Positions 24,400-34,920 of a DNA stretch of 64,000 nucleotides are shown here, in pieces. Source of the DNA: Hypericum androsaemum (lineage: Eukaryota > Streptophyta > Magnoliopsida > Malpighiales > Hypericaceae); assembly GCA_963995505.1 (NCBI GenBank), contig OZ023194.1, positions 12,148,428-12,212,427 of the forward strand, written 5' to 3'. How positions within the stretch are numbered: position 1 is the stretch's first letter; each line of letters begins with the position of its first letter. The translations under genes were made by a program, and so were the position numbers. Below the pieces are notes generated by a model. That model searched no databases. It was not told the DNA's origin and was given only the letters and a program-made list of their open reading frames with translations.

Positions 24400-27300
24400 A
24401 TCATATTTAAAAATTGAGTGTTTCGCTCCAACGCGAAATAAACGAATTATTGGGAATGCAGCAGTGCTAAATACTTGTTGGGAGAACTTTGCCACCTTTC
24501 AAAGGTCCTACCCGACTCGAATTTGTATTAGTCGACCCAATAGACCGGATACCAAGTGGTTCTAACCAAAAAAAATAAACGAATCATTGCAAGCGGTGGC
24601 TAGGTGTCCGAAATGTTAGTGCAGCGAAGTTCATGTTTGGAAGCATGATAGCGTTATATTTAATTTTTTTTCGTTCTTTTTTTCAAACGATTGCAAATTT
24701 GCTCGGGTACCGCGAGTTTCTAGGGTAGAAAAAAAATCGTTTCCACTACTTTCTGAATTTTAATTTTTTATGAGAGTTTTTTTACGGTTTTTATAAAACC
24801 AAAATTTTCAATTGTTTCTGCCAATTTAAAATACTTTCTGAAATATGGTTATTCATTAGCGAAATATGATATGCTAACAATTGAAAACCATATTTCAAAT
24901 TCTAAAATATCAACTTTATTGTGGTTTTCTTTTCTTGAAGAGATTCGATTGCATTGTCATGTAGAGCCAGCCCATTGCCTTACATCCCAAGAAAGTTTCG
25001 ATAACACAGTGTAACAATTTTGTCAAAAGCATAAAATCTTGACATAAAATGCATATATTTTTATCAGATTTGCTTTGGAAACTTTCCCCAATAGCACCAT
25101 TCTAATTATACACTCATCACTCGTGCCTAACAACTAACTGCAGTCTGCATATGGTAATTTTAAGAAGTTTGGAAATTCACCTTTTATCATTATTAAAAAG
25201 AAAATTTGAGCAGCAGAGCCATATTATTGTTTAAGCCTAATTACATGTCTCAAATTTGAACCGTTAAAATATGTCACTCAAAATTTGATTGAATAAGTTT
25301 GACTTTATTCGAAGTTCTGCTCGATTCCAACTTGAAATAATCGTTGGGTTTTTGAATACTCGTCAGCTGCTGTAAAAAAAGTCTGTCCATTCGCTGGTGA
25401 AAAGTTTTCAACCTTCAGCGCAATGGCGATCCCGTATCGGAAGAGCCAGAACACAAAAAGTAGAGAAAAGCCCTACGTGGCCCACTGCTCTGTACGTCCC
25501 CATTTACTCAGTGAAGGGGAGAGGGCCCATGTAGAATGTCACCTCCGTTCCGGCAAGAGAAGAGAGATTTAATAACGCATACCTAGAAACTAATAATAAA
25601 ATTTAAAAGTACCGAGCATTTATATCAACTATTAGATATTGTAATGTTTGCTGTCAAACTTCTAGAAACATAACTGTATGAAAAATTAACTAAAAATTTC
25701 CATAGTTTGACCCAACTTAACTCGAACTAGTCGGTTCTGCGGACGTCCGGATAATATTAGGTTTTGTGTGTGTGGTTACTGGGTGGGTCTAGTGAGTCCA
25801 ATAGAAATCCAGCCCATGACGTGTGGTTGCTGTCAGGTAAATGGGTGGCAGTGGGTGGTTGAGGGGACAAATAATATGGGTGTCTTCCTGTGTGCCCATT
25901 TGTTTCCATCTCTTATGTATACAGATATTTTGTTTCCTCTTGGTACCACCAGTAGTGACAACGACAAGGTAGATTAAAAGTGTCCCAAAAATTGAAAGAG
26001 CGTTGTTGGCGATCGAATCGTGTTATTCCAATCTTCGTTTTACCGTAGAACAATGATAAGTTCAAATTCGCCCTTCAAAACTACCTTAAAAAGTCAAGAG
26101 ATGCATTGAACCCCTTCTATCTAGTTTTTTTTCATGTGAGGTAGGTTACATGTCTGAAAATGTCATATCCATTTTATTTTTGCTTCCGCCTAAGCCATGG
26201 TGCGGCTAGAAAAATAAAAGTTATATATTAGAAGATCAGAAATGTAGATTTTGAGGAAATGAAAATACATGTCGAATCATACTTTTTTAGGTGGGGTGCA
26301 CAATTGAGCTGTTATTTAGCTGGATATCTCTCACTACATGTCCCACTTCAGGTGCATTTAGTTCGTACTTGCAAATTGGAAAAGTTAGTATTGAAATTTT
26401 TCTTCACTTGTCTCTTGGAAAATAGGTATTGAAATACTATATCCCTCCTTTAAAAATATATATACTATATCCCAGGGAGAAATTAATTATCATCATTCAA
26501 ACTAGTTTCCGACATTATAAGAGTGAAATAGAAATTTGTAAAGTGTATTTTACTTGGTATCTTGTTTATTGGCTCATTTTAATAATTTCCGTCGCACCAA
26601 TACATGAAAATAACACGTTTCTCACTGTTCAAAAGAATTATAAATCTTTGTAAAAGATGGACTATAATCGTTGAAAGAAATTTTGGTGGAGGTTTTCTGT
26701 CGGCAAGATCACAAATGAAAGATATATGTGTCTATGCGATTATCAATTTTCCTTTTTTTTATTAAAAAGAAAATAATTTGTTGATAACTAAGGAAGATCA
26801 AATATATGATATGAAATTTTTATGAACAAGCAAGATTTTTTACGTCTTCAAGATTTGAACAATAATTAAAGCTCAATTTTCTACCCCCACTATTTTTACT
26901 ACTCGAGCCAGGTCGCAATAGCAAATCTATGATATGAATTTCTACATCAATAGTATTTTTTAATATAAGTTCTACATCAATAGTATTTTTTAATATAAGT
27001 TCTACATCAAGAGTATGAAAATCACACCTATAGTCTATAACCATAATTAAAGTTATTTTTTTAATATGTAATATTTAGAGGCAAATATTGACGGATTAGG
27101 GTAACACTTTTAAGAATATCTTTTACATCTTAAGTATTGAATTTAGAACCTCTTAAAATCTTCAAGTCATTTCGATAACCAACTCAAGTGACAAAAATGA
27201 TGTAAAAATTCAGAATTGCATTTATGTCTCGAGTGTTCAAGTCCTAAAACATAAGAAAGAAAACTCAAACTATTGATTATTCGAACTTAGTCTCATCTTA

Positions 27301-28106
27301 TCTTTTTATTGGTAGAAATGAAGGGCAAACCATTATATATAAATACAAAAATAAAACATAATTATATCTTAAAAAAATCATATGCAATCTAGCCTCCTAA
27401 CTAAAAGTCCATCTAGCTCATCATTGTAATGAATAATACTTCGTATGGAATTTTCTCTTTTAAAATTGCGACCGGCGATAAGTTATCGTATCTTTGCCCT
27501 CGGTAACTTGCATCATCCATTCGCTACAAAAGCAAGAAAAACTATATGATTATAAGCTATTCATCCAAACCAAACCAAACCAAGAAAACAACTTCCATTC
27601 AAAAGAAAACCACCAAGATACAAGATGCCTATTACGAGGGTGCTGCAGGTCCAACAATAGGAGCAGAAAATGTTTTGTAGCCAAATGGTGCTATCAGGGT
27701 ATAATTATACCTAAAATAGAGTCCGACAATATTTGATTCTCGATGTCCTAAAATCGGAAAAAAAATACAGCTAAAGAGAGTTAAGCCTTGCCAACTACTG
27801 GAGGCAGTGGGTGGGCCCAAAGGCATTAACCCAGGTTAGAGAAAGTAGAACTATAGCTGGCCCACCCCACCAATGTTTTCCATCTTGCCAACAAGGCAGT
27901 TTCACTGTTGTGGAAAATGACAATGGCAATTATCACTTGCCTTCCTGCAACCTTACCCACCCCACCCTCCAAACTTTGAATTCCTTGTTTCTGCTGTTTT
28001 GTTTTCTTTTGCAACCCACCATCATTACCCATGTCTATGCTTTTTTTTAGAACCATGGAAAAGTCAAATATTATCGAGTATTGTATACGAGGTAGTTGTT
28101 CCAACA
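24400..28106. other. Intergenic, no gene recognised
   Basis: AT-rich with scattered short open frames (for example 25768-25977 and 27494-27736) that match nothing I know. At 26941-27016 a 30-bp unit, TTCTACATCAATAGTATTTT followed by TTAATATAAG, is repeated two and a half times. No RNA gene or complete gene is visible. Confidence 0.5.
26941..27016. repeat. 30-bp minisatellite, 2.5 copies
   Basis: Two almost identical 30-bp units and a partial third, in AT-rich intergenic sequence. Confidence 0.9.
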
Positions 28107-28212
28107 ATGTTTTAAAGGAAAATTACTCTATAGTCTCTCAAATTTGCTTAAATATACTCAAAAATTCCTCTGTTTGTAAAATACACGCTGAAGTCTATCG
28201 TGTTTGATTTTA

Positions 28213-29522
28213 GGGCAAATTACTATCAAGTCCCTGGCCTTTAGTCACCCTCTCCCTAGGGTCTCTAATTTTTGAAAAAAGATTATCCCGTCCCTAAGTT
28301 TTGATGATAATATACTCTCGGGTCCCTGGTGCCGGAATATTTCATATTCTCCAACGATATCCCACTTGAAAAGACTAAAATATCCCTCTTAGTAAAAAAA
28401 CATCTTTCCATCCCTTTACCTTCTCCCTCCCACTTCACCTCCCACCTCCCACCTCCCACCTTCAGTCAAAACACAAACACAAACACAAACCAAATAACAT
28501 AACATTAAGAACACCAAATTAAATAATCAAAATTTTTTCCTGAGGTGTAATTTATTCATCACCAAAGCATCTAAAATTACAACACCAAGTAAATTTGGTT
28601 CCTCAATCGTCGCAACAAATTTCCTGGACACAATCAGAACAGAAGCTTTTGAATTAAAATTATAAATTGCTCAGAAGCCCGAGCATGGGTTCCTGGACAA
28701 AACCCAGGAGCCGCTGTTCCGTTGCCTCTCGCTTGTGGCAGTGAAGAACACGAGGACGATGAAGCGACCTCATGTCGACGGGTCCATCTGCTCCTCGCTC
28801 ATGACGGTGAAGAACACGAGGACGATGAAGCGACCTCGTGCCAGTCCACCAGCGCCTCTGCGGCCCTGCCTCAGCGGCCGATGATGCATCTGCTTCGCGA
28901 GGCATGGCGCGAACAGTGCCTTCACACCAACCTTCACTACGTATGGGGAGGACACCCAGACCACGCCGTAGAACACCTCGTCAGAGTCACTCACGAGAAG
29001 CCGGAGCTCCGTCGATCGTTTATCAACTACGATGATCTCGATTAGCATGGCGGCATTGACCCTAACCTCGAGCGACGGGTGCCGAGGGTAGACACAATTT
29101 ACACGGTTGGCGATTTAAGAGAGGGATTTGATCGAGAGGGATTTGGTCGATTGGGATTGACTTCGAGAGCTAGGGTTGGAATTTGGTCGAGAGAGATTTG
29201 GTCGATTGGGATTTTGAGTTGGGTTTCAAAATTAGGGTTGTTTAAATTTTGATTCAATTATGTTTAAGTTTTGATTGAAAGTGGGGGTTGAAGATGTATT
29301 GGGGAAGAATGTGAAGGGAGAGATGATTTTTTATTTTTTAAGTGAGAGGGATATTTTGGTCATTTTAAGTGGAAGTTCACTGGAGAATATGGAATATTCC
29401 GGCTCCAAGGACCCGATAGTCTATTATTATCAAAACTTAGGGATGGGATAATCTTTTTTCCAAAAGTCATGAACCCTAAGGGGAGGGTGACCAAAGGCCA
29501 GGGACTTGAGAGTAATTTGCCA
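28213..29522. mobile_element. Mutator-type element nested in MULE-B (MULE-A)
   Basis: 1310 bp. Ends GGGCAAATTACT and AGTAATTTGCCA are inverted repeats shared with MULE-D, running on through TGGTCACCCTCNCCTAGGG-like and TTTTGATGATAATA sequence for about 130 bp. Flanks TTGATTTTA (28204-28212) and TTAATTTTA (29523-29531) match at 8 of 9 bases. Removing the element restores the MULE-B terminal repeat as seen intact in MULE-C (TTTGATTTTATTATAC), which gives the insertion order. The GC-rich interior holds a U-box/ARM-like fragment on the - strand. Confidence 0.87.
28770..29087 (-). pseudogene. Captured U-box/ARM E3 ligase-like fragment in MULE-A
   Basis: On the - strand one frame contains SLEVRVNAAMLIE, ELRLLVSDSDEVFYGVV and KVGVKALFAPCLAKQ. 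This pattern resembles the armadillo-repeat region of plant U-box ubiquitin ligases of the PUB22-26 kind, where KVGVKALFALCLAK-type motifs follow a similar spacing. No U-box is present, so it covers only a middle part. Downstream the frame enters a 31-bp direct repeat (GAAGAACACGAGGACGATGA on the + strand at 28744 and 28812) and stops at 28770. It is most likely a captured exon piece without function as a ligase. The identification comes from recalled family motifs. Confidence 0.55.
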
Positions 29523-30034
29523 TTAATTTTATTATACTTTTGGGTCCCTGGCGCATGTTATCATCTCTTTTTCATTTTTATCAATAAAATGACCAAAATA
29601 CCCTTAGAACAAAAAATAAAAAATCGATAATGTCATCTCTTCTCCTACCTCAAGACTCAGGGAACCCTTAAAAATTAGAAATAAATAAGCCTCCAACTAA
29701 TTACTCAGGGAAATAAATAATAAACCCGAGCATCATCTCTTCATTGTGGACAGCTCGCCGCCGATAGGAGCCGACAACTACAATGCCAAAAATTAATACC
29801 GATCATCAATTTCTAGATCTATATCTCTTCTCCTCGGGCAAATAACAAACTATAACCAAAAGAGGAACAAAACATTGCGGGAAAAGGAAGGAGAGGGTGT
29901 CAGCGTAGGAGGAGACGGGGAAGGAGGGGTCGGGGAGGCAAGGAAGAGGGAGAGGGTGTCGAAGGGGGAGAGGCGGTCGGTGGAGAGGGAGGGGTTGCGG
30001 AGGTGGTTGCGGCAGCAAAGGGAGATCTGGGAGG

Positions 30035-30292
30035 GCCAACACTGCCATAGTCGTCGTCATCCTCCTATGCGGCCTCATCTGCGCCCTAGCCATCAACGCC
30101 GCCGTCCACTGCTTCCTCCGCACCGCCTCCACCCATCGCGACCCATCACCCCCACCAAGAACGCTCCCATTGGTGGCCTCCTCCTTCTCCAAGATAGTGT
30201 ACTCCTCCTCATACGAGATGATGATAAAGCTTAACGACTGCCATATCTGCCTTTCAAAATTCATGGAGGGAGAAGCGTTGAGGGTGCCTTAG
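30035..30292 (+). pseudogene. Captured ATL-type RING-H2 gene fragment in MULE-B
   Basis: One + strand frame reads ANTAIVVVILLCGLICALAI, then NAAVHCFLRTAS, a proline-rich spacer, and NDCHICLSKFMEGEALRVP before a TAG. That is the order of plant ATL ubiquitin ligases: a hydrophobic membrane segment ending in CAL-type residues, the spacer, and the first half of the RING-H2 (C-x2-C, here CHIC). The remaining zinc ligands are not in frame. The open frame lacks its own start and the C-terminal part. It is read as a truncated capture, not a working gene. Confidence 0.6.
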
Positions 30293-31254
30293 TCGTCAAC
30301 GCCGCCGTGCCACTTGCTTCGCCCTCCCTCCTAATAGTTATGCTTACTGGTGCTGCTTTCCAGCTGCGAAGGGGAGGAGTTATTGATGATAGGGAGAGTG
30401 GTTGGGCCCGCAGTCGCGTCGGTGGTTATCATCGATGATAGTGGATTCACAGGTGAAGGTATCAGGAGTGTAATTGGGGTTCATCCAATTTGGGAATTTT
30501 TTTGGAAAATTAATCCCCGCCTAATTTTCTGGATTGGGGATTTTGATTGAATTTTTTACTTTCAAGATCGATGATGAAGATGATGGAGAGGAGGTAGAAG
30601 AAGAGATGATGTCATCATTTTTTATTTTTTGTTCTAAGGGTATTTTTGTCATTTCAATGACAAAAAAAAAGAAAAAAACTCATTTAGGGACTAGAATGTA
30701 TAATAAAAGTAAACTAGAGGGATGTCGGAGTGTATTTTACAAACAGGGGAGACTTTTGAGTATATTTAAATAAACTCAAGGGACTAGAGATTAATTTTCC
30801 CATGTTTTAATCATTCATAAGTTTCCCTTGGATAAATTCCCCGTGAGGTTTAAAACGTATAAAACGTGTACCTGTGATTTGGTTGACCAATCACTTAGGC
30901 TAGTGTAGCTCCTGGAACACCTGGCCTCGGAATAACATCGTTTATTCGCTGACGTGATGCGCCACCTGAGATGATGAGTTGTCTCGGTGGTAAATTTTGA
31001 AATAATTCCAATTTTATTTTAAAATTTTAAAATATGTACATGAGTTATGAACAACGAGCAATAAGCTTGAAAAAATATAATGTTATGTTTCAGTCAACTA
31101 TTTGAGCATGTACACTTATCTATGACCGAGTAACTGGTGACAATCAACGGGAGCAGTGCAAAATCTATTGACTTAATATCTTCACTCTTTTTTATGGTGA
31201 ATCGAGATTTTTAAACATATCTTCTTAAAAATAAAATTCTGAACAAAATTTGAA

Positions 31255-32302
31255 GGGGAAATTACTCTCAAATCTATCGAGTTTGCTTAAATTTACTCAA
31301 AAGTCCCCCGTGTTTGCAAAATATACACCGACGTCTCTCGTATTTGATTTTATTATACTTTCGGGTCACATGCGCACGTTAGCAACTCTTTTATCATTTT
31401 TGTCAATAAAATGACCAAAATACCCTTATAACAAAAAATAAAAACTGATGACATCATCTTTCTTCCTCCTCCTAGCCAATGACATCTTCTTCTTCTTCCC
31501 CCGAACCCAGTCAGACCAAGCTCCACCAATGATGGCCCACATGAGCTGCTTCCCGACCAGCCTAACGACAAAGGCCATCTCCCACTGGCCTGCCCTCTCC
31601 CTCTGGCCAACCCGCTCTTACCTCTCCGACACCCTCGTCTTCCTCCACCTCTCCCCCACTTGCCACACCTACTCCCCCCACCCTCTCCCCCTGCTTTGCT
31701 TCCGTCCACGTGGACCGTGTCCCCTTCCCCCACACCCTCGACCTCGTCGTGGCCGGAGGGCCCCCCGACGTTGTCGCATACCTGCAGTACTAGAACGACT
31801 GCTTTAGGACAGAGTACGCTGCGCTGGCTCCAGACTGCGACACCCACGTACCCTGGTGACCGAGGCCTTCAGGTGCATGCTCGACGCGGTCAAGTGATGA
31901 ACTGGTAAATTGAAATTAGGGTTCGTCCCAATTTGTTAGGTAAACTGGATTTTCAACGAAATAATTTATTATTAATTTAGTTAGAGTAAATTAGGGAGTT
32001 ATTTATTTGGTGATTAGTATCTATTTTATTTATTAGATGAAGAGATGAAGCTTGTTGATGATGATGTCAAATTCGTTTGGTATTGGTCATCGGAGAAGAA
32101 AAGATGATGTCAGCAATTTTTTTGTTTTTTGTTCTAAGGGTATTTTTGACATTTCAATGACAAAAAAAGAAGAAAAAAACTCATTTAGGGACCCAAAAGT
32201 ATAATAAAATCAAAGAAGAAGGATGTCGACGTGTATTTTACAAATTCGGGAGACTTTTGAGTATATCTAAGCAAACCCGAGAGACTTAAGAATAATTTTT
32301 TC
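31255..32302. mobile_element. Mutator-type element, sister of MULE-B (MULE-C)
   Basis: 1048 bp with perfect 9-bp target duplication AAATTTGAA (31246-31254 and 32303-32311). Ends GGGGAAATTACTCTC and AATAATTTTTTC are inverted repeats of about 230 bp, sharing with MULE-B the same internal blocks in the same order (TTTACTCAAAAGTC, TTGATTTTATTATAC, CAAAATACCCTTA, GATGACATCATC). The interior (about 31460-31900) is GC-rich and could be captured gene sequence; frames such as PHTLDLVVAGGPPDVVAYLQ and TEAFRCMLDAVK can be read but I do not recognise the source. Confidence 0.85.
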
Positions 32303-32461
32303 AAATTTGAATGTTAACATATAAGATTGGATCAAGGCGATTTGTACGTTTGTATATAAGAAAAATATATGATTTAAAAAAAACCAATTTACTGTGTGAT
32401 ATATGTGCTCCCATTTGCATATTCATTATCGATATTGGTTTTGACCTTGTTTGTACTATTA

Positions 32462-33533
32462 GACTGTCCACATCGGTGAGCGCGGCCGAGCTCACTATGA
32501 GCAGACAAAACAAAAATTTTAAAAAAAGGAAAGGGAGAGATTATGGCCGAGCGGCTCGGCCAACCGATCGCCGCTCGCGATCATTTTATATATATATATA
32601 TTTTTCTTAATCTAATCTTAATGATAAGTGGTACAATATTATTCGTTGAAATATATATTAGTAGATATTATTTGTTGGTTACCATAATTAATAACGATTG
32701 ATAAAAATAAAAATATATAACTCAGTCAAATATTAACTTCAAACATATTTTCGACAGTCTTATACTCCAAATTTGGAGAAGTTATCAACTAAAAAATTGT
32801 AGATATACGTTTCATCTCTGCAAAGCAACTTGAATCAACTCAATCGGACTCCGGAATAAAAAGTTGTGGAAACTCGTCCTCGTAACTCGCTCGATTATTA
32901 ACTTCAAACATAGTTTTGACAATCTTACACTCCGAATTTGAAGAATTCATAAACTAAAAAGTTATAGATATATATTTCATCTTCGTAAAACAACTTGAAT
33001 CAACTTAATCGGACTCCGGAATAAGAAGTTGTAAAAACTCGTCCTCGTAATTTGCTCGACTATTGACTTCAAACGTAGTTTCGACATTCTTATACTCAGA
33101 ATTTGAAGAATTCATAAACTAAAAAGTTGTAGATATACATCTCACATTCACAAAAAAACTTGAATCAACTCAATCGGACTCCAAAATAAAAAGTTGTGGC
33201 TCCTCGACCAAAGTCATCCCTGTAACTTACTTGACATCCATTTGTAGCTCGATTGATTTATTTCTAATTTTCTTTTCAAATTTTTGTAATTTTAATTTTA
33301 ATTTTTTCTTGTTATAATTATGGACGTATAATTATATATATTTATTATAATTTATATGTAAACATAAATTAAATTATATATAATATGTGGATGAGAGAAA
33401 AATTAATTATTTATTTGGTGAGCAGATTGGATGAGATCACTAATAAACATGATAAAAGATTAGGATGGATTGAGTTAGATTAAATAGTAGTTTGATGAGA
33501 AAAAAATTAATAGTTTATTGCATGTGAGTAGTC
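32462..33533. mobile_element. PIF/Harbinger-like non-autonomous element (probable)
   Basis: 1072 bp flanked by TTA on both sides (32459-32461, 33534-33536), with inverted ends GACTGTCCACAT and ATGTGAGTAGTC matching at 10 of 12 bases. TTA duplications are characteristic of PIF/Harbinger and Tourist elements. Near the left end are GC-rich palindromes (GCCGAGCGGCTCGGC, 32546-32560). It contains the 165-bp tandem array. No transposase. Confidence 0.6.
32719..33223. repeat. Tandem array, three units of about 165 bp
   Basis: Units begin at about 32719, 32884 and 33049. Each has TTAACTTCAAACATA-like, GAATTTGAAGAATTCATAAA and CTCAATCGGACTCCGGAATA segments. The third unit is about 10 bp longer, and a partial fourth follows. 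Related units occur in the foldback element at 15.1-15.9 kb. Confidence 0.9.
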
Positions 33534-33536
33534 TTA

Positions 33537-34770
33537 GAAAAAAGACAAAGTTTGATGCTTTTGAGGTGTCAGTTTAGCTACTGTAAATGCTAAAGTTACC
33601 ACTGCATTATTGTCTATGAAGCCTTAATTTGGGAATAGAAATTGATACCTTCTAAGACCCAAATGAGTGAGAGAGAAGAGATAGGATAGGTTGGTTCCAG
33701 TTTGACCATTAAAAAAGCAAACGGCAAAAACCCATCTGGATGGTTTCACTTCACTCGTGGGCTTCTTTTATTTATTTATTTATTTTAGTTTTGACTTCGG
33801 ACCACAAACTTATATCATCATCAACTCAAAATCTTTTAACTCAAAATCTTTTAGCTCTCCTCCCTAGCTAATCCCCAAACCCAAAGCCCTGCCCTTTTTG
33901 GTTGATACAAGTATAAGTTAATTAATCCATGTTCGATATAAGTAACAACTTTTATAGATGATAAATATTTTCTAATAAATATTTAGAATTATTACCTTTT
34001 TAAGAGTTTAAACTCAGTACCTAGTTCCTGAAAACTTGAGATTTGGGAAAGTTCCACAATTTGATATGACTACCAATTGACAAGTTCTTAACCTAAAACA
34101 TACTGAGTACCTATTCAATTAACCCAGAGTAGTGCTTTAAAACATATGAAGTGAGGAAACTGTAGAATACATAACTTTCTTTATCTTTATTTAAATCAAA
34201 TAACCCTATGGCCATTCGGCCTGATGTCACAACGCGTTGACGAATTGACGTGATACTAGAGTTTAATTTTGATAGATTTAATTGTGGTTTAAAATTTTAT
34301 TTTTACAAAAATAATACATAACTCTATGATGGTCCTAACAAATATTTAACAATAGTTGGAGTCAAGTAATTTCTTTTGACTAAGAGTCAAGTAAAATTTT
34401 GATAAATTATATATTTATTCCAATAAATATTTAACAATATTATATTTTTAAGAGTTAATACGCGAGAGTAAGTGGATTAACCTAGAGTAGTGCTTTGAGA
34501 AATATGAAGTGGGGAAGGAAATTGTAGAGTACACAGCTTTCTTATCTTCACTTAAAAGTACAGAACCCTATGGTGGGCCCCACCCCTCTCCCCACTCAGG
34601 ACCTCACTAGAAAATACTGTAAATGTCCTCCATTGTTGTCACCTGTCCTCCTCCTGTGAAGAGCTTCACTTGGTAAATAAATTTACAAACACTACCCAAT
34701 AATTAGTTAATGCCAAAAAAAAACACAAAATAAAAAAAACCCCCAAAGAAACAACAGTTTAAGGCCATTT
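33537..34770. other. Intergenic region upstream of the GRF gene
   Basis: AT-rich, no ORF of note. Two diverged copies of a segment (about 33950-34200 and 34385-34570, both with GTTGGTC/ATTTAACAAT-type sequence and CCTAGAGTAGTGCTTTGA or CCAGAGTAGTGCTTTAA) suggest an old local duplication. The last 200 bp probably contain the GRF promoter; no clear TATA box was seen. Confidence 0.45.
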
Positions 34771-34788
34771 GAGAGAGAGAGAGAGAGA
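34771..34788. repeat. (GA)n microsatellite in GRF 5' region
   Basis: Nine GA dinucleotides about 130 bp upstream of the GRF start codon, probably in the 5' UTR. Confidence 0.85.
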
Positions 34789-34835
34789 CAACTACTGGGC
34801 TACTACTGTCTTTAGGAACCCTGAGAATCTATTCC

Positions 34836-34901
34836 ATGTTTCTAGCTTCTGGGTCAGGCCAAAACATCCCTATAAGTGCTGGTTCCTTGCTGTACAAGTA
34901 A
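34836..34901 (+). other. Upstream ORF in the GRF leader
   Basis: ATG at 34836 opens a 21-codon frame (MFLASGSGQNIP...) that ends TAA at 34899-34901, 19 nt before the GRF start codon and in another frame. If the mRNA starts upstream of it, it could lower translation of the main frame. Start context CCATGT is weak, so leaky scanning is likely. Confidence 0.5.
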
Positions 34902-34920
34902 AGTTGGTGTCTTGGGGGAG

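Larger units (their letters stand above)
28116..30801. mobile_element. Mutator-type element with captured sequence (MULE-B)
   Basis: Left end AGGAAAATTACTCT, right end AATTTTCCC, with a perfect 9-bp target duplication ATGTTTTAA (28107-28115 and 30802-30810). Terminal inverted repeats are about 230 bp and include AAATATACTCAAAA, TGTAAAATACAC and GACCAAAATACCCTTAGAAC. The left repeat is split by MULE-A after the first ~97 bp; without it MULE-B is about 1.37 kb. The interior (about 29870-30420) is GC-rich, unlike the AT-rich ends, and contains an ATL-like RING-H2 fragment. No transposase is present, so this is a non-autonomous Pack-MULE candidate. Confidence 0.87.

Noticed and set aside
25768..25977. 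69-aa ORF MCGYWVGLVSPIEIQ
   Set aside because: No family resemblance, no splice or codon-use support.
26941..27016. CRISPR-like repeated unit
   Set aside because: Units are directly adjacent, with no spacers; a plant minisatellite.
29806..30264. 152-aa antisense ORF in MULE-B
   Set aside because: Proline/leucine-rich shadow of a purine-rich stretch; the + strand ATL-like frame explains the region better.
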